A stretch of 64,000 bases of DNA from Amycolatopsis lurida (GTDB lineage: Bacteria; Actinomycetota; Actinomycetes; Mycobacteriales; Pseudonocardiaceae): NCBI RefSeq assembly GCF_900105055.1, contig NZ_FNTA01000004.1:496001-560000 (forward strand), written 5' to 3'. The translations under genes and the position numbers were made by a program. Numbering within the stretch: position 1 is the stretch's first letter; every line of letters starts with the position of its first letter. The notes beneath the pieces were generated by a model that saw only the letters and a program-made list of their open reading frames with translations, made no database searches and was not told where the DNA came from. Of the stretch, positions 45,801 to 55,455 are shown piece after piece.

Positions 45801-48800
45801 GTGCTGGACAGCATCCGGTCGGCGTCGTCATAGGTGACCTTGCTGAAGAACCCGCTGGGCGGGGCGGTCCCGGCGAGGGTCACCTTGGTCGTCTTGGCGG
45901 CTGGGTCGTACTGGTAGCCATGTTCCGGTCGGGCCTGGTTCGGCATGGGGGCAGGGCTAACGATCTTGGTAACCCTCGGTTTGCCGGCGACCTGCTCGTA
46001 GGTGATCTCGCTGCGGTCGTCCGCAGGCTGCGTGCCGGGGTTGGCGGCGAGCCAGTCGACGACCAGCGGCGAACGGTGTCCCGCCATCAAGCCATCGGCG
46101 TTGTAGACGTAGTCGTTGTTCTCCGAACCGGGGTCCTCGATCCGGGCCAGGCGGCCCTGGGAGTACCACAGCCGGGTCTCGGTGCCGTCCCAGTAGCTCA
46201 CACGACACAGCATCTGCGCGGGCGCGGTCGCATCAGCTCCCGCAGGAGGCGTGACGCCGCCGTAGCAGTCGTTCCCCGCCCGCGCGTAGTGCAGGATCTG
46301 GGAACGCTGCGATACGGGGTCCTTGATCTCCCGCAATCGAGACGGGGTTCCGTCGTAGACGTACTGCAGAATGGCGGGTTTGCGGCCGTCGAGAACAGTC
46401 GACTGGCTCTCGAGCTTGCCAGTCGAGCCGAAGACGAACACCGTGCCGGCCTCGGTCAAGGTGACTCGCCCAGCGGTGTCCAGGGCCAGGATCCCGTCCT
46501 CGTTCTCGGGCGCGGTGTAGCCGCCGGTGCTCTTCTTGGTCCAGGTGTGCTTCGCACCGGTGGCGTCCGTCAGGACGATGTTCTGGTCAGTGACCTTGGC
46601 TTCGGTGTAGCTGGCTCCGGCACCGGTCAGATCGGCCGACAGCGACCATCCTCGGGGCAGCGCCGGCAGATCATTGGTGTACAGCCACTCGGCAGGGACG
46701 ATCTGGGGAGCGACCGTCGTGTTATCGGTCGTGCGGACGAACAGAGTCATCCGGGCGGCGCCCGTGGCCTCGGCGTTCTCGACCTTGATCGGCACCCGTT
46801 GACCGGCGCTGAGCGTGACGTTGGTGGACTGGGTCCAGTTCACGTCACTGGGGACACCGACGTCGTAGACCTTGGCGTTGTTGATCCAGACGACCGCGCC
46901 GTCGTCGTGCACACCGGCGAACTGGTAGGTGCCGGCCTTGGGCGCTTCGAAAAAGCCCTCCCAGCGCGTGACGAACCAATCCGCGGCCAGAGCAGGCGCG
47001 AACGGAGAGTCCGTGCGCCAGTCGACGTTGACCTGGGGTTCGGTGCGGACGAGTGTCGGCTGCTGGGCGTCGCTGATCAGACCGTTGTGGGACAGATCCG
47101 CGAAGTAGGACGCCTTGAGCCCTCGGCTATCTGTCTGTTGCGAGTTGTACGCGAAGGTGACACCTGCGGTACCCGCGACAGTCGTGAACGTCGGCGATTC
47201 CTGGGACGTGCTGAGGTTGCCGTTGGCGAGGTTGACGGAAAACGGGCCTGCGGTGTCGACCGGGGAGGGGCCGTGGTCACCGATGCGCTGGTCGACCTTC
47301 AGGTGACCGACCCATGTCGGTGTGATCGTGGTTCCACCGCTGGAGGTCATCGCCTGCCACGTATAGGCGACGCCGTCCTGCAGGACCCCCGCCGGAACGG
47401 TCCACGTCGGCGTCGGCAGGCAGCCGGATTCGACCACGACGCCGGATTTGGCGTCGGCGCCGGTCGCGATGCGGAAGCAGTACTTGACCGCGTCGCCGTC
47501 CGGGTCCGTCACCGGCTTGACCGACAAGGTCGGGGTGAGCGAGGTCGACACGGTGCCGTCGGCAGGGGCGACGAGCGTGGTGGCGGGTGCCGGGGAGCCG
47601 GTGTCGACGGTGAGTGTGGCGTTGAGGTTCTTGTAGGTCCAGGTTCCGGGGTTTTCGGCGCCGATCAGCATGAAGAACACGCTGCCGTCGCGGGCGTTGA
47701 CCCGGTCGCGGATGAATCCGGTCAGGCCCTCGCCCACGAAGCTGCCGACGTCACCGACTAGGGCGCTGGTCATGTAGCCGCCGACACCGTTGAAGTTGAA
47801 CGCGGACGCGTGGTGCAGGTTCGCGTTCCAGGTCTTCACCGACCCGACCACGCTCGTGTTGCGGGTCAGGTCCATGCGGGCACCGACGACGGTCTTGCCG
47901 AACAGCGGCGTGTAATCCACGTTGAACACGCTGCGGTTGTAGGTGTCGCCCTTAGCCTGGCTGTTGCCGATCCGCAGGCCACAGGCGTCGCAGTTCGTGC
48001 CGTCCGAACGGTACGAATGAGACTCCTTCACCCCGTAGGTGAAAGTCGGGTCCACATAGACCGGGTAGACGCGCTTGGGGTCGCGCAGCCAGTTCGCGTC
48101 GACGGCGACGGTCAGCCACCAATCCGCACCGGCCTGCTCCAGAGAGTAGGTGCCGCCGGTCATCGCCGGTGCGGTCTCGCCGTTGCCCGCGGAATCCCAG
48201 GTCTCGATCGGCGGCATCACGATCTTCGCCGCCCTGGCCTGATCGGCGAGGACGACGGTGCCGTTCTCCAGTTTCGGCGTCAGGCCACCGGTGTTGAGCT
48301 TGAACTTCCACGACGACCTGCCGTCAGCGGGCAGGCGCTTGAGCTTGATGGTCTCCTTGACCGCGCCCGGTGTGACCTCGTACTCCAGGTCCGTCCCGGC
48401 CGCGACCTCCGCATACGTGACGGAATCGCCCTTCACCGCGGCGGTCGAGCCCGCGGCCTTGTCCATCGCGAGGCTCGCGGTGTGCCCTCCGGACTCGACC
48501 TGCAGCACGGCGGTGTCGTCGGCCTTCGTCGCCAGCGACGGACTCAGCGGATGCTGATCCGCGTCCGCGCGCTTCGTCGCGGGATCGGTCGACAGAGTGG
48601 TCTGGACCGGCAGCCAGTTCCCGGCCGCGTCCTGCACATTCAGCGGCTCGTTCGACTGCCGCACCGACCGGGTTCCGTCAGGGTTCTCGTACTCGGTGAC
48701 GAACATCGACCGCGACACCGGCTTCGACCGCTGCGGATCGAAATGACTGCCCGCACCGCCATCAAGCCGCGATCTGGCTCCGAAATCCGCTGTCGACGGA

Positions 48801-48997
48801 GCCGCCGGCTGCCCCGCGGGCGGAGCCGGTGATCCCAGAACCGCGACCTCACGAGGATCGATCGGCGCAGGAGCCGCTTCTGCTCGCGGCGGCCTCGACA
48901 CAGCCTGCGCAGTGCTGATGAGCAAAATCGCGATCAGGGCAAGCGTCAAGCTCCTGACCCACCAGGTTCTTTCCACGGCACGACGCGGTCTGAACAC
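42839..48997 (-). CDS. Secreted RHS/YD-repeat polymorphic toxin with PA14 domains
   Basis: I take the GTG at 48997, which follows GGGGAGGGGACTGCTT, giving 2052 residues; in-frame starts further up lack ribosome sites. Residues 1-40 form a signal peptide (Arg-rich start, [13 protein letters not shown] core, cleavage near AEAAP). The middle has a fibronectin-like part, two PA14-like lectin units (around residues 640-770, [20 protein letters not shown], and 1170-1280, [18 protein letters not shown]) and many YD repeats. The RHS core ends with the conserved [33 protein letters not shown]. The last 126 residues are a variable tip, rich in Trp, Arg and Lys, with tandem VPWVKRT/WPWVKRT and a hydrophobic C-terminus; this tip matches no toxin family I know. 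Contact-dependent delivery is inferred. Confidence 0.9.
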   Translation of the reverse strand: MFRPRRAVERTWWVRSLTLALIAILLISTAQAVSRPPRAEAAPAPIDPREVAVLGSPAPPAGQPAAPSTADFGARSRLDGGAGSHFDPQRSKPVSRSMFVTEYENPDGTRSVRQSNEPLNVQDAAGNWLPVQTTLSTDPATKRADADQHPLSPSLATKADDTAVLQVESGGHTASLAMDKAAGSTAAVKGDSVTYAEVAAGTDLEYEVTPGAVKETIKLKRLPADGRSSWKFKLNTGGLTPKLENGTVVLADQARAAKIVMPPIETWDSAGNGETAPAMTGGTYSLEQAGADWWLTVAVDANWLRDPKRVYPVYVDPTFTYGVKESHSYRSDGTNCDACGLRIGNSQAKGDTYNRSVFNVDYTPLFGKTVVGARMDLTRNTSVVGSVKTWNANLHHASAFNFNGVGGYMTSALVGDVGSFVGEGLTGFIRDRVNARDGSVFFMLIGAENPGTWTYKNLNATLTVDTGSPAPATTLVAPADGTVSTSLTPTLSVKPVTDPDGDAVKYCFRIATGADAKSGVVVESGCLPTPTWTVPAGVLQDGVAYTWQAMTSSGGTTITPTWVGHLKVDQRIGDHGPSPVDTAGPFSVNLANGNLSTSQESPTFTTVAGTAGVTFAYNSQQTDSRGLKASYFADLSHNGLISDAQQPTLVRTEPQVNVDWRTDSPFAPALAADWFVTRWEGFFEAPKAGTYQFAGVHDDGAVVWINNAKVYDVGVPSDVNWTQSTNVTLSAGQRVPIKVENAEATGAARMTLFVRTTDNTTVAPQIVPAEWLYTNDLPALPRGWSLSADLTGAGASYTEAKVTDQNIVLTDATGAKHTWTKKSTGGYTAPENEDGILALDTAGRVTLTEAGTVFVFGSTGKLESQSTVLDGRKPAILQYVYDGTPSRLREIKDPVSQRSQILHYARAGNDCYGGVTPPAGADATAPAQMLCRVSYWDGTETRLWYSQGRLARIEDPGSENNDYVYNADGLMAGHRSPLVVDWLAANPGTQPADDRSEITYEQVAGKPRVTKIVSPAPMPNQARPEHGYQYDPAAKTTKVTLAGTAPPSGFFSKVTYDDADRMLSSTDATGKVSSQTWNSRDLQLTSTDPAGRMSTTVYDHADRATDKYGPAPASCFAGQTPTAACASTVPNTHTGYDENLRGLGGAFYDNLSLTGAPKAYATGIGDATGALKSSWEYGTAVTPGLTSDVFSLRLTGEIAFPATGDYRLRAYVDDGIRMWIDDQLVMDYWQISNPAWREATVRSDSPGQIKKIRIDYYDNGGYAKLDLNWTTPTGVQELVPGSQLRPRYGLTTSTTNSESHGVPDKVTTTQYGQNGLDPVFGLATSTTTGTGGTQLTEGTSYETPGTGYLRQTAKTMPSGAVASTTTNYGDTETRSNPCVPGSPAVNQGGMPKSLTSAAPATGTLRVIEDVYDASGRVIAKSVAGDWICTTYDARDRVIAVTSPHSSAAAARTVTTTYAAGGDPLTTTVADNLGTITTKTDRLGRVISYTDVHGTRTSTTYDLAGRIGQRTVTPPNPADTPQTTAYTYDDAGRLLTVKLGAVTLATATYDNAGEAATVAYANGASLTGIGADQAGKTSSLTWKTSDSRTITSDVTRTRAGTIVDESQGGTDARPDGPNYSYDSAGRLVEAYVPGHHYTYDFTSPSAACPTGTQANAGVNTNRVRLLDQTAAGTAETGYCYDAADRLLATTGANATTGIKYDSHGNTVEFTTGGSTTYLGWDSTERHLTARTVGPDAADVAYVRDATDRVTQRAASQGDIVTNVLLSYTAEGDSADLALSPDKRLLTQSISLPGGVLYTVRHGAENPTATWDLPDVRGNIIATCDDTGKQVGDSRAYTPFGEPLDTTGSVNADAVPDNQPGQMDYGWLGRHQRAYEHAGALSIVQMGARPYSPLLGRFLSVDPVDGGSANDYDYVYADPINETDLTGQCVPRGPRSMIRCFGGIGRGFMNDMKRAGHWINSTVVPWVKRTAWPWVKRTSKSLMLRWAVGMARGLQYVGNGYHATRARASLFYRVFSWRCLQRANAVANSWGMLGIKWIKYTGYGVGCLWGMRFG

Positions 48998-49311
48998 AAG
49001 CAGTCCCCTCCCCAAGGCGGTCTTCCCGCCACCCGATCCCCGTCGCGGCATGTGGACGCCGCGGGCGAGGAGACGGCCGCTGGTGCGAGGAATTCGCACT
49101 GCAACGCCGACCGAACAGCCGGTTTAGACCAGCCGAGCCGTTTGATCGTCGCGACCACACGCAGTCGTTACACCACTACCTGAGGTGAACCTCACTCTTG
49201 CCAAACACTGACCGATACCGTAGGAGACTGATCACAGCCCTTCCGGAGCCGAATCAGGCAAACCCCTCATTCCTCCGGATGGCTGGCTCACCCCACCCTG
49301 GCAGGAGATCC
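48998..49311. promoter_or_regulatory. Divergent promoter region of the RHS and membrane-protein genes
   Basis: The 314-base gap between two divergent genes contains the perfect inverted repeat TGAGGT-GA-ACCTCA at 49181-49194, a candidate operator. Longer frames from both sides extend into it but lack ribosome sites. Confidence 0.45.
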
Positions 49312-50964
49312 GTGAACCAGTACGCCCCCGCTCGTCCCGCCTCGACGGACGAGCTACCGCGTTCCCCGCGCCACCGTTCCTGGCGGCGACCCGGCCCGAT
49401 CGCGTTGTGGATCTTCACGGTCGCCCCGTTCGGGCTGGCGCTGTTCACCGCCGTACGCACACCGAAAATGCACGTGTTGCTCGATTATTGGCATGTACTG
49501 GCGAAAATCACCGACGACAACGGCGACCTGCTGTTCGGCCAGGTGTTCACCTATCACCTCGACCAACCCTTCGTCCTGCCGTCACTGCTGTTCTGGGCAG
49601 ACGCGGCATGGTTTGGCGGGGACAACCGGATCCTGACCATGCTCACGGTCCTGCTCGTGGCCGGGATCGTGGCCTGCCTGTACTCGATGCTTCCGAATTC
49701 TCTATCCACTGCAACGAAAGCCGTCGTACTGACGGGTTTTTCGTGGATACTGTTCAGCTCGCACGCGGCGGAACTGTGGCTGCAGGGAACCAACGGGATC
49801 AGCTGGATTCCCGCGGTCTTCTTCTGCGTACTCGCGATCGCCTGCGCGCATCGGGGTCTGACCTGGGCTGCGGGTATCGCCGCGACACTGGGCTGCCTCA
49901 GTTTTGGGGCGGCGCTGCCGATCTGGTTCGTCCTGGCCTTGATCGCCTGGCTCCGTAAAGACTCCCGACTTCGCGTTCTCATCCCTGGCGCGATCGGGGT
50001 TCTCGTTGTCGCTGCATGGTTTCTGACCAAACCGTCCGGTCAGCAATCGCTGGCCACCTCATCGTTCGACCTAGACGGCAGGCTTTCTGTTTTCGCTGCA
50101 GCACTCGGCGGACTCTGGTCGGCGGACGTTGCTGTCGTCGCGGTGATCGCAGGCGGGATCACCATCGCCGCACTGGTTCATCTCGGTCGCGTCGCGAACC
50201 CGCGGACTTCCGGCTGGATCGCGATCGCCGCCTACGCCGTCCTGCTCGCAGGAATGCTCGCGCTGGGCCGCACGACCGCCCACGTAGCCGGCGGCAACGT
50301 CGGGCTGATCAGCCGCTACGTCATCGTCGGCGCACTCGCCACCAGCGCCCTCCTGGCGTTGGTGGCCATCAACCGTCCACAATGGCCGCTACGGCAACTG
50401 CTCATCGCCACAGTGACCATCGCCCTCGTCACCCACGCCATCGGCGGCACCAAAGCAGAACGCGTCCGCCACGACTACAGCCCGCTGAACCTCGCCGCCA
50501 TCGCACTACGCGTCGACGCACCCACAGTCCTCGACACCCTGCACATCCAACGCGCCGCCGCACCCGCCGCCCGATCGCTCGGCGCCTACCCCTTCAACGA
50601 CACCTTCACCCTCGGCTGCGGCGGCCCCGAACTCGGCAGCCACCTCCCGAGCTCGGCACCACTCCCCCACGGCACCGACCCCGGCGACACGCGCGGGGAA
50701 ACCGGCACCCCGCTGACCGGGGACACCGTCCTCAGCGGGTGGACCACCATCGGCGGAGCCCGGGCCGACTGTATCCTCGTCGTCGACCAGAACGACATCG
50801 TCATCGGCGGCGGCCTCATCGGCTTGCCGAGTTCGGTCGCCAAGACGACGACCGCGGCACCGGAAGGCATGGCCTGGCAGGCCGTCGCACCACCCGGTGC
50901 GACGATCGACGGAGTGATCGCCGTCAAGAACGGGTCCCTCTACCGATTGCAACCACAGGAATAA
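49312..50964 (+). CDS. Multi-pass membrane protein of unknown function (possible GT-C-like)
   Basis: I choose the GTG at 49312, four bases after AGGAG; a TTG at 49198 and an ATG at 49279 are alternatives without good sites. The 550-residue protein has about ten hydrophobic segments from residue 35 to about 375, then a soluble C-terminal domain of roughly 150 residues with a Cys pair (TLGCGGPELG and ARADCILVV). The arrangement with an early charged loop (LLDYWHVLAKITDDNG) recalls membrane glycosyltransferases of the GT-C type, but no definite catalytic motif is recognised. It is divergent from the RHS toxin gene. Confidence 0.75.
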   Translation: MNQYAPARPASTDELPRSPRHRSWRRPGPIALWIFTVAPFGLALFTAVRTPKMHVLLDYWHVLAKITDDNGDLLFGQVFTYHLDQPFVLPSLLFWADAAWFGGDNRILTMLTVLLVAGIVACLYSMLPNSLSTATKAVVLTGFSWILFSSHAAELWLQGTNGISWIPAVFFCVLAIACAHRGLTWAAGIAATLGCLSFGAALPIWFVLALIAWLRKDSRLRVLIPGAIGVLVVAAWFLTKPSGQQSLATSSFDLDGRLSVFAAALGGLWSADVAVVAVIAGGITIAALVHLGRVANPRTSGWIAIAAYAVLLAGMLALGRTTAHVAGGNVGLISRYVIVGALATSALLALVAINRPQWPLRQLLIATVTIALVTHAIGGTKAERVRHDYSPLNLAAIALRVDAPTVLDTLHIQRAAAPAARSLGAYPFNDTFTLGCGGPELGSHLPSSAPLPHGTDPGDTRGETGTPLTGDTVLSGWTTIGGARADCILVVDQNDIVIGGGLIGLPSSVAKTTTAAPEGMAWQAVAPPGATIDGVIAVKNGSLYRLQPQE

Positions 50965-50997
50965 GCGCAGCCGGGCGACCGTGGCGGAAGCGAGTCA

Positions 50998-51648
50998 CGC
51001 CGCGACCGGATAGCTCGCTTGAAAGGCCAGTCGGCCGTCCGCGTCAGCCGCGATCCGGTCAAGCACGTCATCCAGCGCCATGAATACTTCCCACGGCTGC
51101 TGACCGCTAGAAGCTGCCAAGCGCGCCGTGTTCAACTCTTCCAAGTCTGGCACGCGCTTGGCCTTCCACACCTTGTCGGCAAGGCTGACCAGCAGGTCTT
51201 CCACACTGACCCCGACCGCGGTCCACGATGCGTGCGTGCTGGCGAAACGTGCCAAATCCTCCTCGACCCCAGTTTCAGCAACAGCTGATATCCGGCCTGC
51301 TCATGAGCGGAGCCTGGCCCGGACAACTCGTCGGGGTGTTCGGCTTTCCCGATGTCTCGATGGCCGCGCCGAACGCCACGGCGTCCCCATCGAACCGCTC
51401 GTCGGGATGATGCTGATGGACCCACTCCGTCAACCGACAGGCAACGTCGTGAACCGCGCGGAGGTGCGCGACCAGCCGAGGTGGGCCTGCGGCTTCTTAA
51501 GCAGAAGCGCGGCACGGGCCGGCAGGGAGCGCAAAGCAAGGTCACCGGGATCGGTCATGGCACGGTGCAGCAGCTCAGCGGTCACCCCAACCACACTGGC
51601 CCGGAGACCACCGACCAGGTCACCGCACGCACGCCCTTCGGGCAGCAT
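50998..51648 (-). pseudogene. HD-domain phosphohydrolase-like gene, frameshifted
   Basis: Pieces of one protein lie in different minus-strand frames. They are an N-terminal part (VTAELLHRAMTDPGDLALRSL, 51.5-51.65 kb), a piece reading AVHDVACRLTEWVHQHHPDE, the HD-type part DIGKAEHPDELSGPGSAHEQ and a C-terminal part GVSVEDLLVSLADKVWKAKR ending at 50998. At least two frame changes interrupt it, one near 51270 and one near 51350. The stretch that should carry the HD pair is broken, so the product is not functional. It ends just inside the right copy of the 249-bp repeat and so belongs to the interior of the 31-kb segment. Confidence 0.8.
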
Positions 51649-51679
51649 CTGCAGGCTCTGGGCAGGAACCGTCGGCGCG

Positions 51680-51928
51680 GCACAACGCCGAACTGCTGTA
51701 GCGCGTTCTCAGTGATCCGCCGCTGAGCGGTCCTCGCTCGCCGCCCACGACGACAGGAACCTGAGGCCGTCGTGGGCAACGCTGCCAGGCTCGGCGGTCC
51801 AGACGATGAGCTGCTGCTCGGGGTCACTCGTACAGGTGAGTGCGTCCCAGTCGAGCGTCAGCTCGCCCGCGACGGGGTGGCGGAGCGTCTTGCTGCCCCG
51901 CTCGCGAGCGGTGACGCGGTGATCGCCC
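51680..51928. repeat. 249-bp direct repeat, right copy
   Basis: This copy matches 20450-20698 in direct orientation with 8 mismatches. It begins with the last bases of the family III CoA-transferase gene, which is not otherwise present here, and continues into the 3' end of the intact MmyB-type regulator gene. The distance between copies is 31,230 bases. Confidence 0.95.
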
Positions 51929-52572
51929 CACCAGGAGCGGAAGTCGTCGTCCTTCATCGACAGTTCTCCGACCAGGGCGGCCATCCGCTGGTCGTGCGGG
52001 TTGCGGCCGGCTTCCATCCGGAGCATCGACACGGCGGTGCGCGCCATGGCCTCCCACTCGACGTGCAAGCTCCTGAAAGTGTTGTCGGAGAACATCAGCC
52101 ACACGTAATTCCGCTTCTTTTCCGGGATCTCCGAGAAATCCACCAGCAGCGCGGAAGCCATCCGATTCCAGCCGAGAATGTCCATTCGCCTGCCGAGTAC
52201 GAGTGCGGGGCTCGTGGTCAGTTCATCCAGCACCCGCAACAACTGCGGTGACACCTTCTGCGCGGATTGGCGTCGTGGCCGTTCGGCCTCTTTTCCGGCG
52301 AGTTCGAACAGGTATTCGCGTTCGTCGTCGTCCAGATGCAACACTCGCGCCAGGACGTCGAGCACCGGCGCGGACGCCTGCCGACGGCCCTGCTCGATAC
52401 GGGTGTAGTAGTCCGGGCTGATCGAGGCCAGAAGGGCGACCTCCTCACGGCGCAGCCCCTTGACCCGCCGTTTGGCACCGGTCTCGGGCAGCCCGACCGT
52501 CCGGGGGCTCACCTCGGATCGCCTGGCCTTGAGGAACTCCCCCAGTTCGTTGGCGTGGTCGTCGCTGCTCAT
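51709..52572 (-). CDS. XRE family regulator with MmyB-like ligand domain
   Basis: From the ATG at 52572 the protein is 287 residues. The N-terminal helix-turn-helix (about residues 10-75, VKGLRREEVALLASISPDYYTRIEQGRR) is of the XRE type. The C-terminal MmyB-like domain (from about 105) is typical of many actinobacterial regulators, here containing ILGWNRMASALLVDFSEIP and WSSWGDH-like segments before the end FLSSWAASEDRSAADH. It is divergent from two alpha/beta hydrolase genes, its likely targets. Its last 73 codons also exist at 20479 as a fragment. Confidence 0.9.
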   Translation of the reverse strand: MSSDDHANELGEFLKARRSEVSPRTVGLPETGAKRRVKGLRREEVALLASISPDYYTRIEQGRRQASAPVLDVLARVLHLDDDEREYLFELAGKEAERPRRQSAQKVSPQLLRVLDELTTSPALVLGRRMDILGWNRMASALLVDFSEIPEKKRNYVWLMFSDNTFRSLHVEWEAMARTAVSMLRMEAGRNPHDQRMAALVGELSMKDDDFRSWWGDHRVTARERGSKTLRHPVAGELTLDWDALTCTSDPEQQLIVWTAEPGSVAHDGLRFLSSWAASEDRSAADH

Positions 52573-52746
52573 GACCCCATTGTCGCAACAGATGCAACTC
52601 GGGAGCCTGGGCCAATTGTGTCCCTGGACAGTGGTGTGCGGGGCTGGAACCGTCCCATTGTAGGAGCACGTGAGGCGTGTGAGTCTCGAATACGAGGCCG
52701 AACGAAACGCCCGGCCGGAACAAAAGCCGAAAGAAAGATCCTCAAG

Positions 52747-53661
52747 ATGAAGACGAACGTCACCTTCCCGAGCGCCGGGCTCGCGCTGGCCGGTCTCCTG
52801 TACACCCCGGACGACCACACCGGTGCCCCGCTGCCCGCCGTCGTCGTGTCCCACCCCGGCGGTGGCGTGAAGGAGCAGACCGCGTCGATTTACGCCGAGC
52901 GCCTGGCCCGCGAGGGTTACGCCACGCTGGTGTTCGACGCCGCGTATCAGGGCGAGAGCGAGGGCCTGCCTCGCGGCCTGGAGAACCCCTTCCAGCGTGC
53001 CGAGGACGTCCGGGCCGCGGTCACCTACCTGACCACCCGCGACGACATCGACCCGGCCAGGATCGGCGCGCTGGGCATCTGCGCGTCCGGCGGCTACGTC
53101 CCGTTCGCCGCGCAGACCGACCACCGGATCAAGGCCCTCGCCACGGTCAGCGCCGTGGACATCCGCAGCCTGCTCGTCGAAGGTCTCGGCCGCACCCAGG
53201 GCCCGGAAGTCCTGCAGGCCATGCTGGACCAGGCGGGCGCGCTGCGCACCGCCGAGGCACGGGGCGAGGCGCCGGCCGTGCAGAACTGGGCACCGGAAAG
53301 CCCTGAAGGGCTGGAGCAAGCGCCGACCCTGTACCGCGAGGCCCAGGACTACTACCGCACCCCGCGCGGCGGGCACACCAACTCCACCAACGAGTGGCCG
53401 CTGCGCAGCATCGACCAGATCGCGCAGTACGACTCCTACGCGATGATCAAGCTGATCGCGCCCCGGCCGCTGCTGATGATCATCGGCTCCGACGCCGACA
53501 CCGGCTACTTCAGCCGTGAGGCCATCGAGAAGGCCGACGGGCCCAAGGAGCTGTTCGTCATCGACGGTGCCACCCACGTCGCGCTCTACGACCAGGACGA
53601 GTACGTCACCCCCGCGGTCACCAAGCTCACCGGCTTCTTCGGCGAGCACCTGACCGCCTGA
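52747..53661 (+). CDS. Alpha/beta hydrolase, dienelactone hydrolase-like (first paralog)
   Basis: The 304-residue protein has a PLPAVVVSHPGGGVKEQT strand-turn near the N-terminus. The nucleophile-elbow segment LGICASGGY places a Cys at the nucleophile position, as in dienelactone hydrolases, but with an adjacent Ser. The C-terminal acid and His are suggested by IGSDADTGYFS and DGATHVALYD. It is a close paralog of the next gene, 18 bases downstream, and is divergent from the MmyB-type regulator. Substrate unknown; esters or lactones are likely. Confidence 0.85.
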   Translation: MKTNVTFPSAGLALAGLLYTPDDHTGAPLPAVVVSHPGGGVKEQTASIYAERLAREGYATLVFDAAYQGESEGLPRGLENPFQRAEDVRAAVTYLTTRDDIDPARIGALGICASGGYVPFAAQTDHRIKALATVSAVDIRSLLVEGLGRTQGPEVLQAMLDQAGALRTAEARGEAPAVQNWAPESPEGLEQAPTLYREAQDYYRTPRGGHTNSTNEWPLRSIDQIAQYDSYAMIKLIAPRPLLMIIGSDADTGYFSREAIEKADGPKELFVIDGATHVALYDQDEYVTPAVTKLTGFFGEHLTA

Positions 53662-53678
53662 ACGAAAGGACAACCCCC

Positions 53679-54602
53679 ATGGAATCCGTGACCTTCAAGA
53701 ACCGCACGTGGGACGTCGCCGGGGATGTCCGCTTCCCGGAGGGCTTCGACCCGGCCAAGAAGCACCCGGCGATCATCTGCGCCCACCCGATCAGCAGCTG
53801 CAAGGAGCAGACGTCCGGCAGCATCTACGCCGAGCGGCTGACCGAGCTCGGCTACGTGACCCTGGCGTTCGACGCGTCGCACCAGGGCGCGAGCGGCGGC
53901 GAGCCGCGCTACCTCGAAGACCCCGCCACCCGGGTCGAGGACTTCCGCTGCGCCATCGACTACCTGGTGACGCAGGACTACGTCGACGAAGACCGCATCG
54001 GCGTGGTCGGGATCTGCGGCGGCGGTGGTTACGCCGCGAACGCCACGATGACCGACCACCGCATCAAGGCACTGGGCACCGTCGTCGCCGCGAACTACGG
54101 GCGGCTCCTGCGCGAGGGCGACCTGAGCGCCAACGCCGCGGTCGCGACGCTCGAGGCGATCGGCAAGCAGCGCACCGCCGAGGCCCGTGGTGCGGAGCCG
54201 CACATCACCACCTACATCCCCACCTCGGTCGAGGAGCGGGAGAAGGCCGGAATCACCGACATCGACATCGTCAACGCCGTCGAGTACTACACCACCCCCA
54301 GGGGGCAGAGCGCCGGATCTCCCAACAAGCTGCGCTTCTCCGGCCTGGAAGCAGCGGTCGGCTTCGACGCCTTCCATCTGGCCGAAGTGCTGCTGACGCA
54401 GCCACTGCAGGTCATCGTCGGTGACGTCCCGGGCGGATTCGGGTCCTACCGGGACGGATTCGAACTGTTCGACCGGGCCCGCTCGGAGAAGAAGGACATC
54501 TTCGTCGTGCAAGGCGCGAGCCACTACGACCTGTACGACCAGCCGAAGTACGTCGACCAGGCGCTGACCAAGCTGGGCGCCTTCTTCGAAGAAAACCTCT
54601 GA
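53679..54602 (+). CDS. Alpha/beta hydrolase, dienelactone hydrolase-like (second paralog)
   Basis: The ATG follows GAAAGGACAA and gives 307 residues. It shares a layout with the upstream paralog: AIICAHPISSCKEQTSGSIY, a nucleophile elbow VGICGGGGY with Cys in the nucleophile position and no Ser, and GASHYDLYDQPKYV with the likely catalytic His. The two genes arose by duplication and are co-transcribed. A hairpin terminator lies directly after the stop. Confidence 0.87.
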   Translation: MESVTFKNRTWDVAGDVRFPEGFDPAKKHPAIICAHPISSCKEQTSGSIYAERLTELGYVTLAFDASHQGASGGEPRYLEDPATRVEDFRCAIDYLVTQDYVDEDRIGVVGICGGGGYAANATMTDHRIKALGTVVAANYGRLLREGDLSANAAVATLEAIGKQRTAEARGAEPHITTYIPTSVEEREKAGITDIDIVNAVEYYTTPRGQSAGSPNKLRFSGLEAAVGFDAFHLAEVLLTQPLQVIVGDVPGGFGSYRDGFELFDRARSEKKDIFVVQGASHYDLYDQPKYVDQALTKLGAFFEENL

Positions 54603-54613
54603 TCAGACAGCGA

Positions 54614-54647
54614 AGGAGGGGCGGCTGCCGGAGCGGACGCCCCTCCT
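54614..54647. terminator. Hairpin terminator between convergent genes
   Basis: A perfect 10-base stem, AGGAGGGGCG (54614-54623) and CGCCCCTCCT (54638-54647), with a 14-base loop lies between the hydrolase stop and the stop of the convergent monooxygenase gene. It can end transcription from both sides. Confidence 0.7.
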
Positions 54648-54666
54648 GGTCGGCCGTAGGCGGTTG

Positions 54667-55455
54667 TCAGCGGGACAGCGCTGCGATGAGCGGGCCCGGG
54701 TCCGGGTGCTGCGACGTGCCTTGCAGGATGACGGAGGTGGCACCGGCGGCGGCCAGCTCGTCGATCAGAGCGCGCGCACGGTCGCCAAGGGCTGGTACGT
54801 CCGGCTCGATCTCGGCGAAAACGATGACCTGCGGCGCTGGTCGGCCCGCGGCCTGCGCGGCCTCGGCGGCACGGGCGGCCTCGGAAGCGACATAGTCGGG
54901 GGTGGCCAGCAGGGAGTCGAGCAGCACGCCGTCGCCCACCTCGCCGGCCAACGCGACGGTCTTCGGCCCCCGCCCGCCGATGATGAGCGGCGGGACCCGC
55001 ACCGGCGGCCAGTCCAGAGCCACCGCGTCGAGGTTCTCATAGCGTCCGGTCACGCTGACGGTCTCGCCATGCAGCAGCCGCCGGACGGCGTCGGCGTGCT
55101 CGCGCAGCAACGTCATCGGCGACGCGACCCGGGCGCCGACCTGCGCCATCCAGTCGAGCACCCCGTGCCCGAGGGTCGGGACGAACCGGTCGGGGAACAT
55201 CCGCGCCAGCGTCGCGATCTCCATGGCGGCCACGGCCGGGTTGCGCAGCGGCACCGGCATCAGGCCGATCCCGACGGTGAGCCGCTCGCTCCACGCCAGC
55301 GCGGCCGCGGCACTGGTGAGACCACCTTCGAGGAAACAGTCCTCCCACAGCCACAACTCGTCGATACCGGCCTCATCGGCCGCGACGACGGTCTCCCTCA
55401 GCTCCTCCGGCGGCAATTGCGGACGGAACACCACTCCTACACGTACTTCTGTCAT
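54667..55455 (-). CDS. Luciferase-like (LLM class) flavin-dependent oxidoreductase
   Basis: From the ATG at 55455 the protein is 262 residues. It has the bacterial luciferase-type TIM barrel: RVGVVFRPQLPPEEL at the N-terminus, ELWLWEDCFLEGG, the VGIGLMPVPLRNPAVAAMEIATL segment and PPLIIGGRGPKTVALAGEVGDG. Members use FMN or F420; in actinomycetes the F420 type is common, but the sequence does not settle this. It is shorter than many relatives (about 300), so the C-terminal part is compact. The ribosome site is weak. It is convergent with the hydrolase pair. Confidence 0.87.
   Translation of the reverse strand: MTEVRVGVVFRPQLPPEELRETVVAADEAGIDELWLWEDCFLEGGLTSAAAALAWSERLTVGIGLMPVPLRNPAVAAMEIATLARMFPDRFVPTLGHGVLDWMAQVGARVASPMTLLREHADAVRRLLHGETVSVTGRYENLDAVALDWPPVRVPPLIIGGRGPKTVALAGEVGDGVLLDSLLATPDYVASEAARAAEAAQAAGRPAPQVIVFAEIEPDVPALGDRARALIDELAAAGATSVILQGTSQHPDPGPLIAALSR

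Noticed and set aside
44945..47761. Long plus-strand open frame opposite the RHS gene
   Set aside because: It mirrors the high-GC codon pattern of the RHS gene, has no ribosome site and resembles no protein.
20699..51679. Calling the 31-kb segment an integrative element outright
   Set aside because: No integrase, recombinase or conjugation gene is present, and the 249-bp repeats are longer and more divergent than ordinary attachment sites; duplication or recombination is equally possible.
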